In this document: positions 1 to 5,637 of the stretch, piece after piece | Layout of the letters: each line of letters starts with the position of its first letter | Position numbering within the stretch: the first letter of the stretch is position 1 | From: Salinisphaera sp. UBA6602 | GTDB taxonomy: Bacteria > Pseudomonadota > Gammaproteobacteria > Nevskiales > Salinisphaeraceae | DNA length: 9,112 bases | Direction: 5' to 3' | Assembly (NCBI GenBank): GCA_002433465.1 | Contig: DJIE01000146.1 | Location: 23,103-32,214, forward strand | Notes under the pieces: generated by a model | Told to the model about the DNA's origin: nothing | What the model saw: only the letters and a program-made list of their open reading frames with translations | The model's database searches: none | Program-made: the position numbers and the translations under genes

Positions 1-725
1 AGCGCCGCCCAACCACCCAGCCATAGCCAGCCGGTAACGGCCGTTGCCATGAGCAGCAGCGCAAACCCTGCCGCGAGTGCGATGGCAGACCGGCTCTGCA
101 GCGCGGCCACGGTATCGAACACGCCCACAAAACACGGCTGCACGTTGCCCTGCGGCTCGCCGCCCGAGCCGCGGCCGTTACAGCCATATTTGTCACGGAA
201 CCGCTGTGCCTTGGTTTCGCGCTCGTACTGATAGCGCGCGCGTTCCTTGCCGGCGCCGTGGTTGTACACATAGCGCACCGCATCGGCGGCGATCTTGCGT
301 AGTCTCGGCCCGTAGCGCGGCACCGCGTGGCCGTCGCCATCGCGGGTCGGCACGCCACAGAGATTCATCACGTTGGCGAGCGCGCGCACGGTATAGGCAC
401 CGCGACTGAACCCGAACAACAGCACCCGGTCGCCCGGCTCATACTGGGCAATGACGGCCGCATAGCAATCGATGACGTTGTCGTCGATGCCGGTACCCAG
501 CGCCGACGACAGCACGTCCCGTATGCGCTCGCGCTTGCTGCCGCGGCCCTCGCTTGCCCCCAGGCCCGGATCGTAGAAGGCGAACTGCTGGTTCGGGTCG
601 ATGGGCGAATCCGGCCCGGCCCGCATGGCCCGATACATCTTGTAGACGTTGGACAGCCGCTGATCGGGGCGTAGCCCGCCGATCTGACCGGTCCCGTCCG
701 AAAAGATCAGTATGTTCTTTGCCAT
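1..725 (-). CDS. DUF2235 (Tle1-like) alpha/beta hydrolase, 3' part outside window
   Basis: The open frame starts at ATG 725 (minus), behind a strong GGGGGA ribosome site about 4 bases upstream, and runs off the window after 241 codons. The N-terminus reads MAKNILIFSDGTGQ, then a SNVYKMY stretch and FYDPGLG (residues 50-56), the standard opening of DUF2235 proteins, the family that holds the T6SS phospholipase effector catalytic domain Tle1. The nucleophile elbow GFSRG (105-109, Ser107) is followed by AYTVRALA, and VFDTVA (202-207) carries the expected acidic residue. Residues about 212-237 form a strongly hydrophobic stretch (ALAAGFALLLMATAV, then WLWLGG) that looks like a transmembrane segment. 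The catalytic His must lie outside the window. Family knowledge suggests lipid or ester hydrolysis. No T6SS gene is visible nearby, so an effector role is not supported; a membrane-anchored housekeeping hydrolase is equally possible. Confidence 0.88.
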   Translation of the reverse strand, partial: MAKNILIFSDGTGQIGGLRPDQRLSNVYKMYRAMRAGPDSPIDPNQQFAFYDPGLGASEGRGSKRERIRDVLSSALGTGIDDNVIDCYAAVIAQYEPGDRVLLFGFSRGAYTVRALANVMNLCGVPTRDGDGHAVPRYGPRLRKIAADAVRYVYNHGAGKERARYQYERETKAQRFRDKYGCNGRGSGGEPQGNVQPCFVGVFDTVAALQSRSAIALAAGFALLLMATAVTGWLWLGGWAA

Positions 726-874
726 GCCGTCCCCCTTTCAGGCATGTCGCCCCACCTACGGCGGCATTCAACTCTAGCGCAATCGCGCGCCAAGGATCGC
801 TACAACGGCCACTGTCCACGCCGGACGCACCGCGCTAGGCTGGCTTTCGCCGATTCCCGGGGGGTATTCGATCC

Positions 875-1315
875 GTGCCGACCATCATTGCCATCAATAT
901 CTGCGTCGTGGCGCTTGCGGTGTTCATCCACTATGAATTTCTCTACCGCATGACGCGGCTCATGCCGCGCCTGCCGGCCGCCCACCGATTTCGTATCGTG
1001 TTCGGGGTGTTCGGCGCGCTGTGCGCCCACGCGGTAGAAGTCTGGCTGTTCGCCCTGGCCTACTACGGCATGTTGTCCTGGGGCGGCTTCGGCCACTTTG
1101 AAGGCCAGTTCAACGGCAGCCTGCTCGACTGCGCCTATTTTTCCTTTACCACGTTCACGACGCTGGGCTTTGGCGATATTCAGCCGCTCGCCGGGCTGCG
1201 CTATCTCACCGGCATCGAATCGCTCACCGGACTGATGCTGATCACCTGGACGGCGTCCTTTCTGTATATCGAAATGCAGCGCTACTGGCGCACAAACGAC
1301 CCGGCCGACGGGTGA
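875..1315 (+). CDS. Small two-pore-domain-type (Ion_trans_2) potassium channel family protein
   Basis: A 146-residue integral membrane protein starting at GTG 875; a G-run (859-864) about 10 bases upstream is the only ribosome-site candidate. Predicted topology: TM1 about residues 3-23, TM2 about 40-64, a re-entrant pore helix about 83-95, the selectivity filter TTLGFGD (95-101) followed by IQP, and TM3 about 107-130, with a short charged C-tail. The filter and following hydrophobic helix match the bacterial Ion_trans_2 pore (T-x-G-F/Y-G-D). There is no RCK/TrkA_N or cyclic-nucleotide domain in the chain, so gating would have to be intrinsic or come from a partner. The extra N-terminal helix before the classic two-helix pore makes it a three-helix variant. 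It is divergent from the DUF2235 gene and about 120 bases ahead of the lipoprotein. K+ conduction is inferred from the filter alone. Confidence 0.82.
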   Translation: MPTIIAINICVVALAVFIHYEFLYRMTRLMPRLPAAHRFRIVFGVFGALCAHAVEVWLFALAYYGMLSWGGFGHFEGQFNGSLLDCAYFSFTTFTTLGFGDIQPLAGLRYLTGIESLTGLMLITWTASFLYIEMQRYWRTNDPADG

Positions 1316-1365
1316 TACCGGGCCGTATCCGGCGGCGCCGGCGATCCTCGACCTTGGAGGCACGG

Positions 1366-1446
1366 ATGGCTGTATTCAGCATCGGCTCATATTGGCTGCG
1401 CATACTCGGGCGATCTTTCGATGCTTCGAGGTGTACTCATGCGTAG
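1366..1446 (+). CDS. Possible 26-residue leader ORF overlapping the lipoprotein start
   Basis: An ATG at 1366 sits 5 bases behind a GGAGG (1356-1360), the best ribosome site in this part of the window. The frame reads MAVFSIGSYWLRILGRSF then DASRCTHA and stops at TAG 1444-1446. It therefore overlaps the first 8 bases of the lipoprotein gene (ATG 1439), in another frame. Ribosomes finishing here would be placed on the lipoprotein start, which suggests translational coupling or a leader peptide. The peptide has a hydrophobic, aromatic first half and a basic middle; I recognise no family. It could be a chance ORF: 26 codons without a stop are common in GC-rich DNA, and the lipoprotein has its own GAGGTG ribosome site. 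The strong Shine-Dalgarno with no other start behind it is the main argument for it. Confidence 0.4.
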   Translation: MAVFSIGSYWLRILGRSFDASRCTHA

Positions 1447-1678
1447 ACTCGCCACTTTCGTCACGATCGCAACGCTCGCCACCGCCAGCCTGGGCATGCA
1501 GGGCTGCGTGCTGGCTGCCGCGGGTGCCGGCGCGGCCGGGGGCTATGCCGCCCATGAGGAAGGCTATCGCGTCCAGTCGCCGGTGAAGGAAGACGAGGTC
1601 GGTGGCTACAAAGGCCAGAACCCGGTCGTCCACGACGAAAGCAAGGACAAGACCCCGGAGTCGAGCAAGCGTCAGTAA
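1439..1678 (+). CDS. Small predicted lipoprotein with glycine-rich segment
   Basis: The start at ATG 1439 is preferred over an in-frame ATG at 1421 because GAGGTG (1428-1433) lies 5 bases before it and because it gives a clean lipoprotein signal: MRR, a hydrophobic stretch (LATFVTIATLATASLG) and the lipobox MQGC with Cys23. After cleavage and lipidation the mature protein is about 57 residues. It begins with a glycine/alanine-rich run (VLAAAGAGAAGGYAA, 24-38), similar to a short glycine-zipper membrane segment. The rest is hydrophilic and charged (KEDE, HDESKDK, ESSKRQ) and probably disordered. Residue +2 is Val, not Asp, so outer-membrane sorting is expected in a gammaproteobacterium. I recognise no specific family, and the role is unknown. 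A strong hairpin lies 14 bases after the stop, so this is probably the end of a transcript. Confidence 0.75.
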   Translation: MRRLATFVTIATLATASLGMQGCVLAAAGAGAAGGYAAHEEGYRVQSPVKEDEVGGYKGQNPVVHDESKDKTPESSKRQ

Positions 1679-1692
1679 GCCGTCGCACGTCT

Positions 1693-1720
1693 ATCCGCCG
1701 CGGGCTGGCCCGCGGCGGAT
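1693..1720. terminator. Perfect 12-bp GC hairpin between convergent genes
   Basis: Arms 1693-1704 (ATCCGCCGCGGG) and 1709-1720 are perfect reverse complements around a CTGG loop. The hairpin lies between the ends of the lipoprotein gene (plus, 1678) and the MOSC gene (minus, 1778), so it could stop transcription from both sides. Neither side has a U-tract, so it is not a textbook intrinsic terminator; it could act with Rho or protect the 3' ends. The 57 bases between it and the MOSC stop show nothing further. Confidence 0.6.
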
Positions 1721-1777
1721 CGTGGGCTGCGACAACGACTGCCGATCGCGGCCCTAGATACAGGCTGGCGTTGCGGG

Positions 1778-2569
1778 TCAGTCCAATACCTCGACAGTCT
1801 GGCCGACCCGGATTTCGCCTTCGTTCTCGGCCACGAGATTCTGGCCGAAATACACCTGGTTGTCCTCGCCCTTGCGATACCGCAACAAGCTACGCATGGG
1901 CTCGCCGTCGGTACGGCGCTCACCGCGTGCCGGGTCGACCGTTATCATCACGCAGCGCGAACACGGCGCGTCGACCCGAAATAGCACGTCGCCGATACGG
2001 ATACGCTGCCAGCCATCCTCCGCGAACGCGTCGGTATCGCTGACCACGACGTTGGGGCGAAACTGGGCCATCACGTGCGAGCCATCGGTACGCGCGTTGA
2101 TGTCGGCGAGAGACGCTTCGCTGGTGAGCAGCAACGGATAGCCGTCCGCAAAGCTCACGCGAACGCCCAGCTTGTCGCGAAAACGCGATGACTGCTCGCC
2201 CAGCCACAGCAGATGAACGGGCTCGCCGACGATGCGGCTCACCCAGGCATCCAGGCGCAGAGTGGTTGTCCACGCGGGGAAATCGTCGGCCCACACGCCG
2301 GTCTCGAAACGCTGGCGTGCGAATTGCACGACCGACTCTGCCACCGCGACCTGGTCGTCGTGAACCAGGGTCAGCCGGCTGCCGTCGAAGCGGGCCGTGA
2401 TCGTCTGCAGAACGGGATACCGGCGGGCGGTCACGAATGCGCCGTCGGGTTTGACCACCATGAAGCGCCGATCATGGGCCAGCCCTTCCTGCTCCACGCG
2501 GGCTGTAGCGAGGGCTTGCGCGGCGGTCGATTTCACTGGGTAGCGATAGATTGCAGCAAGGCTGGGCAA
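1778..2569 (-). CDS. MOSC domain protein with N-terminal MOSC beta-barrel (YcbX/mARC-like)
   Basis: Start chosen at TTG 2569: GGAG lies 8 bases upstream, the family's opening (LAAIYRYPVKS) begins at once, and a promoter -10 (2645-2650) lies inside the longer GTG-initiated frame, which would make that frame untranscribed there. The protein is 263 residues. The MOSC_N part covers about 1-115, with YPVKS (10-14), HDRRFMVV (32-39) and VTARRYP (46-52). The MOSC part covers about 125-263, with FRPNVVV (170-176), PCSRC (202-206) then ITVDP, and FGQNLVAENEGEIRVG (241-256). In YcbX and mARC a Cys of the PCxRC motif binds the molybdenum cofactor, and these enzymes reduce N-hydroxylated compounds. E. 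coli YcbX has an extra C-terminal 2Fe-2S ferredoxin domain. This protein ends at the MOSC domain, so any electron donor must be a separate protein. Confidence 0.9.
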   Translation of the reverse strand: MPSLAAIYRYPVKSTAAQALATARVEQEGLAHDRRFMVVKPDGAFVTARRYPVLQTITARFDGSRLTLVHDDQVAVAESVVQFARQRFETGVWADDFPAWTTTLRLDAWVSRIVGEPVHLLWLGEQSSRFRDKLGVRVSFADGYPLLLTSEASLADINARTDGSHVMAQFRPNVVVSDTDAFAEDGWQRIRIGDVLFRVDAPCSRCVMITVDPARGERRTDGEPMRSLLRYRKGEDNQVYFGQNLVAENEGEIRVGQTVEVLD

Positions 2570-2644
2570 GGTATGTCTCCGTCGGCCGGCACGTGCAACA
2601 GCAATATGGCGCGCGCCAGCCACGTCGCGGTTTACGTAGCGCAA

Positions 2645-2672
2645 ATGATAGAACACCTGCCGCCTGGCTCAA
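2645..2672 (-). promoter_or_regulatory. Predicted sigma70 promoter of the MOSC gene
   Basis: Read on the minus strand, TTGAGC (2672-2667) and TATCAT (2650-2645) are separated by 16 bases. The -10 box matches 5 of 6 consensus positions and the -35 box matches TTGA. Transcription would begin near 2638, giving a leader of about 70 bases before the TTG start at 2569. Confidence 0.5.
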
Positions 2673-2690
2673 GCCATGGGCACAGGCGGC
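2659..2690. promoter_or_regulatory. Inverted repeat in the MOSC/AraC intergenic region, possible operator
   Basis: GCCGCCTG (2659-2666) and CAGGCGGC (2683-2690) are perfect 8-base inverted copies, 24 bases centre to centre. One arm fills half of the -35/-10 spacer of the predicted MOSC promoter and the other lies just upstream of its -35 box. This is a sensible place for a repressor or for the neighbouring AraC-type regulator. GC-rich inverted repeats of this size also arise by chance, and AraC proteins more often bind direct repeats. Confidence 0.3.
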
Positions 2691-2722
2691 GGGCATGGCC
2701 CGGGTGGCCAATACAGGCATAA

Positions 2723-3718
2723 TTGAGCGGACGCTTTTCCTGCAACAAGACTGTAGTGGTCGATATATCCCGTAACGAACGCGCGCAGGGCCGATTCGAA
2801 CATCTGGCGGCCCGTATCGCGCCGCATATCAGTCGAGACGGTTTCACGCCCACCGCCCTGGACGGCCTGTCGCTGCTCGGCTATGCCGGACGCACAATTC
2901 GTCAGCCGGAGGTCTACCAGCCGTCGCTGGTATTCGTCGCCCAGGGCGAAAAGACGGCCTATCTGGAAGATCGGGTCATCCACTACGGCGCCGGACACTA
3001 TCTCGTCCAGGCCATGCCGGTGCCCTTCGAATGTGAAACACGCGGCGATAGCAAAGTGCCGGTGCTGGGGGCTTCGCTGCGCATTGACCCGGACGTGCTC
3101 GACGAGTTGGTCACTTCAATGCCCGAGCATGTCTGGCCGGCGACCGACCCTACCGCAACCGAATCGCTGCCGATGGCGGCCGTGGCGCTCGATTCGAACA
3201 TGAGCGACGCACTGACACGGTTGCTCGACTGCCTCGATGACGAGCTTTCTGCGCGGGCGCTGTATGCGGCTCGCGTGCGCGAGGTGATCTTCGAAGCCAT
3301 GCGTGGCCCGCAGGGGCATCTGCTGCGACGGCTCATCCACGAGCGCGGCGCCTACGCGCGTATTGGCACCGCCATCAACCAGCTGCATACCGACTATGCC
3401 AGCTCGCTGTCGGTGGCCGATCTGGCGGCGAGTGTGCACATGAGCGCATCGAGCTTTCACCACCACTTCAAGCGGGTCACGCGGCTGTCGCCGTTGCAGT
3501 ATCAAAAGCGTATTCGCCTGCTGGCCGCCCGCGACCTACTTGCCAGCCAGGTGGAGAACGTGGCCGGCGCGGCGCATGCGGTGGGCTATGAAAGCGCCTC
3601 GCAGTTCTCGCGCGAGTACAAGCGCTATTTCGGCGTCGCGCCGACCCACGACCGCCCGCGCCAGGCTCATACCGGCACCCTGGCGCTGACCGATTCGGCC
3701 CGGGGCATCTCTACATAA
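2723..3718 (+). CDS. AraC-family transcriptional regulator (AraC_N + HTH_18)
   Basis: The frame opens at TTG 2723 (331 residues); an in-frame GTG at 2756 is an alternative, and neither has a strong ribosome site. A CATAAT box (2718-2723) without a matching -35 favours a start downstream of 2723. Residues about 45-200 form the AraC_N type ligand-binding domain (PSLVFVAQGEK, YGAGHYLVQAMPVPFE, then LGASLRIDP). The C-terminal DNA-binding part (about 213-308) has both helix-turn-helix units: SVADLAASVHMSASSFHHHF (230-249) and NVAGAAHAVGYESASQFSRE (279-298), ending KRYFGVAP. The family senses small molecules and usually controls an adjacent or divergent gene. The divergent MOSC gene, 153 bases away, is the obvious candidate target. 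The 25-residue tail after the HTH is low-complexity. The ligand cannot be read from the sequence. Confidence 0.9.
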   Translation: MSGRFSCNKTVVVDISRNERAQGRFEHLAARIAPHISRDGFTPTALDGLSLLGYAGRTIRQPEVYQPSLVFVAQGEKTAYLEDRVIHYGAGHYLVQAMPVPFECETRGDSKVPVLGASLRIDPDVLDELVTSMPEHVWPATDPTATESLPMAAVALDSNMSDALTRLLDCLDDELSARALYAARVREVIFEAMRGPQGHLLRRLIHERGAYARIGTAINQLHTDYASSLSVADLAASVHMSASSFHHHFKRVTRLSPLQYQKRIRLLAARDLLASQVENVAGAAHAVGYESASQFSREYKRYFGVAPTHDRPRQAHTGTLALTDSARGIST

Positions 3719-3722
3719 GCTC

Positions 3723-3751
3723 TCGCGATTCGACGATCGCGACCATCGTCG
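3723..3751. repeat. Two mutually exclusive hairpins after the AraC gene
   Basis: Five bases after the AraC stop, TCGCGAT (3723-3729) pairs with ATCGCGA (3736-3742) around TCGACG. In addition CGACGAT (3731-3737) pairs with ATCGTCG (3745-3751) around CGCGACC. Both stems are perfect 7-mers and share bases, so only one can form at a time. There is no U-tract. They may act in 3'-end formation or be part of the adjoining repeat. Confidence 0.45.
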
Positions 3752-3754
3752 GGC

Positions 3755-3829
3755 GTAGGTTGGATTAGCGCAGCGTCATCCAACAGGCAACGCCGCCCGG
3801 TAGCGCGAATCGCTTCGCGCAATCCAACA
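3755..3829. repeat. REP-like dispersed palindromic element
   Basis: The element opens with GTAGGTTGGATTAGCG and has two inverted partners: ATCCAAC (3778-3784), pairing 7 bases with GTTGGAT (3759-3765), and AATCCAAC (3821-3828), pairing 8 bases with GTTGGATT (3759-3766). Between them is a perfect hairpin, GCGCGAA (3803-3809) / TTCGCGC (3814-3820), with loop TCGC. The GTAGGTTGGATTAGCG...AATCCAAC form resembles dispersed intergenic repeats seen across many proteobacterial genomes (from memory). No coding sense is apparent. Confidence 0.6.
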
Positions 3830-3830
3830 C

Positions 3831-3863
3831 CGCCGCGAGTTGAGGTCCGGCCAACTTGCGGCG
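3831..3863. repeat. 12-bp stem-loop adjoining the REP-like element
   Basis: CGCCGCGAGTTG (3831-3842) pairs with CAACTTGCGGCG (3852-3863) around a 9-base loop. Eleven pairs are Watson-Crick and the twelfth (3837/3857) is G-T, a G-U wobble in RNA. It starts two bases after the REP-like element and may belong to it. The following 46 bases (3864-3909) show nothing. Confidence 0.5.
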
Positions 3864-3909
3864 TACGGCTCACGCCAACCCACCGGCAGAACGAAGCAGT
3901 CCGTCCGAA

Positions 3910-3961
3910 AACAAACGCGAATGACCGCCAATGACGGGCGGATGCGGGAGCGGCGTTTGTT
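3910..3961. repeat. Inverted repeat enclosing diverged decamer repeats
   Basis: AACAAACGC (3910-3918) and GCGTTTGTT (3953-3961) are perfect 9-base inverted copies. Inside, CCGCC (3925-3929) faces GGCGG (3937-3941). The left side holds CGCGAATGAC (3916-3925) followed by CGCCAATGAC (3926-3935), two 10-base units that resemble the unit repeated in inverse orientation at 4017-4046. Confidence 0.45.
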
Positions 3962-4016
3962 AACCGACGTGCCGTTACGCGTGGCCAGTTCTACCAGAGC
4001 ACGCCCAGTACCCCGC

Positions 4017-4046
4017 TCGATTTGCGTGTATTCGCGTTCATTCGCG
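4017..4046 (-). repeat. Three tandem decamers with 10-bp period
   Basis: On the minus strand, 4046 to 4017 reads CGCGAATGAA, CGCGAATACA, CGCAAATCGA: three consecutive 10-base units sharing CGC-AAT/AAAT cores, spaced one helical turn apart. Short CTCGA/TCGAG arms (4016-4020, 4055-4059) flank the tract. A diverged copy in the opposite orientation lies at 3916-3935; it matches the first two units at 15 of the first 17 positions. This looks like half of a larger inverted dispersed repeat. Confidence 0.5.
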
Positions 4047-4083
4047 AACTGCCTTCGAGAACAAGTTGCCGTCGTACGAACAC

Positions 4084-4118
4084 AAAAAAAGCCCCCGGCA
4101 CAACGGGCCGGGGGCTTT
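4084..4118 (-). terminator. Rho-independent terminator of the aldehyde dehydrogenase gene
   Basis: On the minus strand, GCCCCCGGC-type arms (4107-4115 and 4091-4099) form a perfect 9-bp GC stem with a 7-base loop, followed by seven U (4090-4084). It begins about 38 bases after the dehydrogenase stop at 4154. The AAA/TTT flanks lengthen the stem to 12 pairs, and on the plus strand only UUU follows, so activity on AraC-side transcripts would be weaker. Confidence 0.92.
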
Positions 4119-4153
4119 CACGACGTCACGCGGACGACGTTCGGGCAGAGACG

Positions 4154-5530
4154 CTATTGCGCGATCATCAGCGATTTGCTGTTGACGAACTCACGCATAC
4201 CGAAGCCGCCGTGTTCGCGACCATAGCCGCTGTCCTTAACGCCACCGAAGGGCAGGTTCGGCTGGGCGATATAGTAGCCGTTGATGCTGACCATGCCGGT
4301 ATCGAAATGATCCCGGGCCAGCAGTTCGGCACGCTTTTCGTCTTCCGAGAAGATGCCGCCGCCCAGACCGTAGACCGAATCGTTGGCGATACGGATCGCA
4401 TCCGCCTCGTCCTTGGCACGGATGAGCGAGGCAACCGGGCCGAACAGCTCGCCGTCATAGGCCGGCATGCCGGGGGTGACGTTTTCGAGCACGGTCACCG
4501 GGTAGAAGTAACCCTCACGATCGGGCACTTCGCCGCCGGTGAGGCAGGTTGCGCCCTTCTCGATCGATTCCTTGACCTGGGCATGCAGGTTGTCGCGCAG
4601 GTCTTCGCGGGCAATCGGGCCGAGCTGGGTGTTCTTGTCGCTCGGGTCGCCGAACTCGATCTGCTTCATCTTGGCGAGATAGGCATCCCGGAACTGCTCG
4701 TAGACCGCGTCCACCACGACGAAACGCTTGGCCGCAACACAGGTCTGGCCGTTGTTGTTGATACGACCGGTCACGCAGGCATCCACGGCCTTGTCGATAT
4801 CGGCATCCTCGAGCACCAGAAAGGCGTCGTTGCTGCCCAGTTCAAGCACGGTCTTCTTGAGATGCTCGCCGGCGGCCGAGGCGATCTTGCGGCCGGTCGC
4901 GGCACTGCCGGTGAAGGTCACACCGCGTACGAGTTTGTGCTCGGTGACCTGGCTGGCCTGGTCTTCCTGGATATAGAGCACGTTGAACACGTTCTCGGGG
5001 ACACCGGCTTCACGGAAGATGTCTTCCAGCGCTTCGGCACAGCCCCAGACGTTGGGCGCATGCTTGAGCAGCACGGTGTTGCCCGCCATCAGGTTGGCGA
5101 TGGTGTAGCGAATGACCTGATAGAACGGGAAGTTCCACGGCTGGATGCCGAAGATCACGCCGATCGGCTGATGGCTGACCAGCGCACGCCCGCCCGGCAG
5201 GTCGCGTTCTTCGTCGGCGAGGAACGTCGCCGCATTGTCGGCGCTGTAGTCGCAGATGCCCTTGCACAGCTTGAGCTCGCCGGGCGCCTGGCTGATCGGC
5301 TTGCCCATTTCCTCGGTAATAAGGCTGGACAGACGATCCTGGTTCGCAACCAGCAGTTCGCCGACCTTACGGATCAGCTTGCCGCGTTCGTCGAAGGAGC
5401 GCTGCTTCCAGTCGAGAAAGGCCTCGTGGGTCTTCTCGATCTTGTCTTGCAGCTGCTGGTCGGAAATCGTGTCGAATTCCCGGATGACCTGACCGGTCGC
5501 CGGGTTGATGGTCTTGACGGTGTTAGCCAC
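4154..5530 (-). CDS. NAD(P)-dependent aldehyde dehydrogenase, YneI/Sad-like (succinate-semialdehyde type)
   Basis: Start chosen at GTG 5530, with GGAGG 4 bases before it, because the protein then opens (ANTVKTINPATG) like its family and is 458 residues, the usual length for short SSADH-type enzymes. The longer in-frame extension back to 5740 lies over the neighbouring membrane gene. Motifs: PWNFPF with Asn133 (oxyanion hole), LLKHAPNVWGCA (154-165, Lys156), cofactor loop FTGSAATG (206-213), general base Glu230, nucleophile Cys264 in NGQTC, and ELFGPV (361-366). The KHAPN sequence and the overall pattern recall E. coli YneI (Sad), which oxidises succinate semialdehyde to succinate. The Glu motif reads LELGSNDA, where the family normally has LELGG. 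Cytosolic, transcribed on its own to the terminator at 4084-4118. The substrate is inferred by resemblance only; no GABA genes are nearby. Confidence 0.92.
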   Translation of the reverse strand: MANTVKTINPATGQVIREFDTISDQQLQDKIEKTHEAFLDWKQRSFDERGKLIRKVGELLVANQDRLSSLITEEMGKPISQAPGELKLCKGICDYSADNAATFLADEERDLPGGRALVSHQPIGVIFGIQPWNFPFYQVIRYTIANLMAGNTVLLKHAPNVWGCAEALEDIFREAGVPENVFNVLYIQEDQASQVTEHKLVRGVTFTGSAATGRKIASAAGEHLKKTVLELGSNDAFLVLEDADIDKAVDACVTGRINNNGQTCVAAKRFVVVDAVYEQFRDAYLAKMKQIEFGDPSDKNTQLGPIAREDLRDNLHAQVKESIEKGATCLTGGEVPDREGYFYPVTVLENVTPGMPAYDGELFGPVASLIRAKDEADAIRIANDSVYGLGGGIFSEDEKRAELLARDHFDTGMVSINGYYIAQPNLPFGGVKDSGYGREHGGFGMREFVNSKSLMIAQ

Positions 5531-5531
5531 G

Positions 5532-5549
5532 TAGCCTCCATACAGGCTA
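5532..5549 (-). promoter_or_regulatory. Hairpin over the ribosome-binding site of the aldehyde dehydrogenase gene
   Basis: On the minus strand TAGCCT (5549-5544) and AGGCTA (5537-5532) pair perfectly around GTATGG. The 3' arm and loop contain the GGAGG ribosome site of the GTG start at 5530, so folding would hide it. A CTATGCT box (minus, 5572-5566) without a good -35 could be the -10 of the promoter, giving a leader of about 30 bases that consists mostly of this hairpin. Confidence 0.3.
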
Positions 5550-5637
5550 TGAATGAACACCCCCGAGCATAGTGGTATTCGCAAGCCGTTGCTTATCGCA
5601 GGCTGTCGATTGTTTGCCCGATCCTCCAACCACGCGG

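Noticed and set aside
439..819. 126-codon minus-strand frame near the left edge
   Set aside because: It overlaps the DUF2235 gene in another frame on the same strand, and the DUF2235 frame has clear family motifs.
800..1363. 187-codon minus-strand frame opposite the channel gene
   Set aside because: It is antisense to a protein with a K+ filter and membrane helices; the translation has no recognisable domain.
2718..2723. CATAAT as the -10 of the AraC gene
   Set aside because: No -35-like hexamer lies 16-18 bases upstream, and it overlaps the TTG start. It is mentioned under the gene but not called as a promoter.
3719..4150. Possible CRISPR array or tRNA in the repeat-rich gap
   Set aside because: The repeats are palindromic or 10-base tandem, with no regular repeat-spacer spacing, and I could not draw a cloverleaf with the expected T-arm.
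4022..5572. 516-codon open frame on the plus strand
   Set aside because: It lies wholly opposite the aldehyde dehydrogenase, which has all family motifs. Long antisense frames are expected in GC-biased DNA, and this translation matches no fold I recognise.
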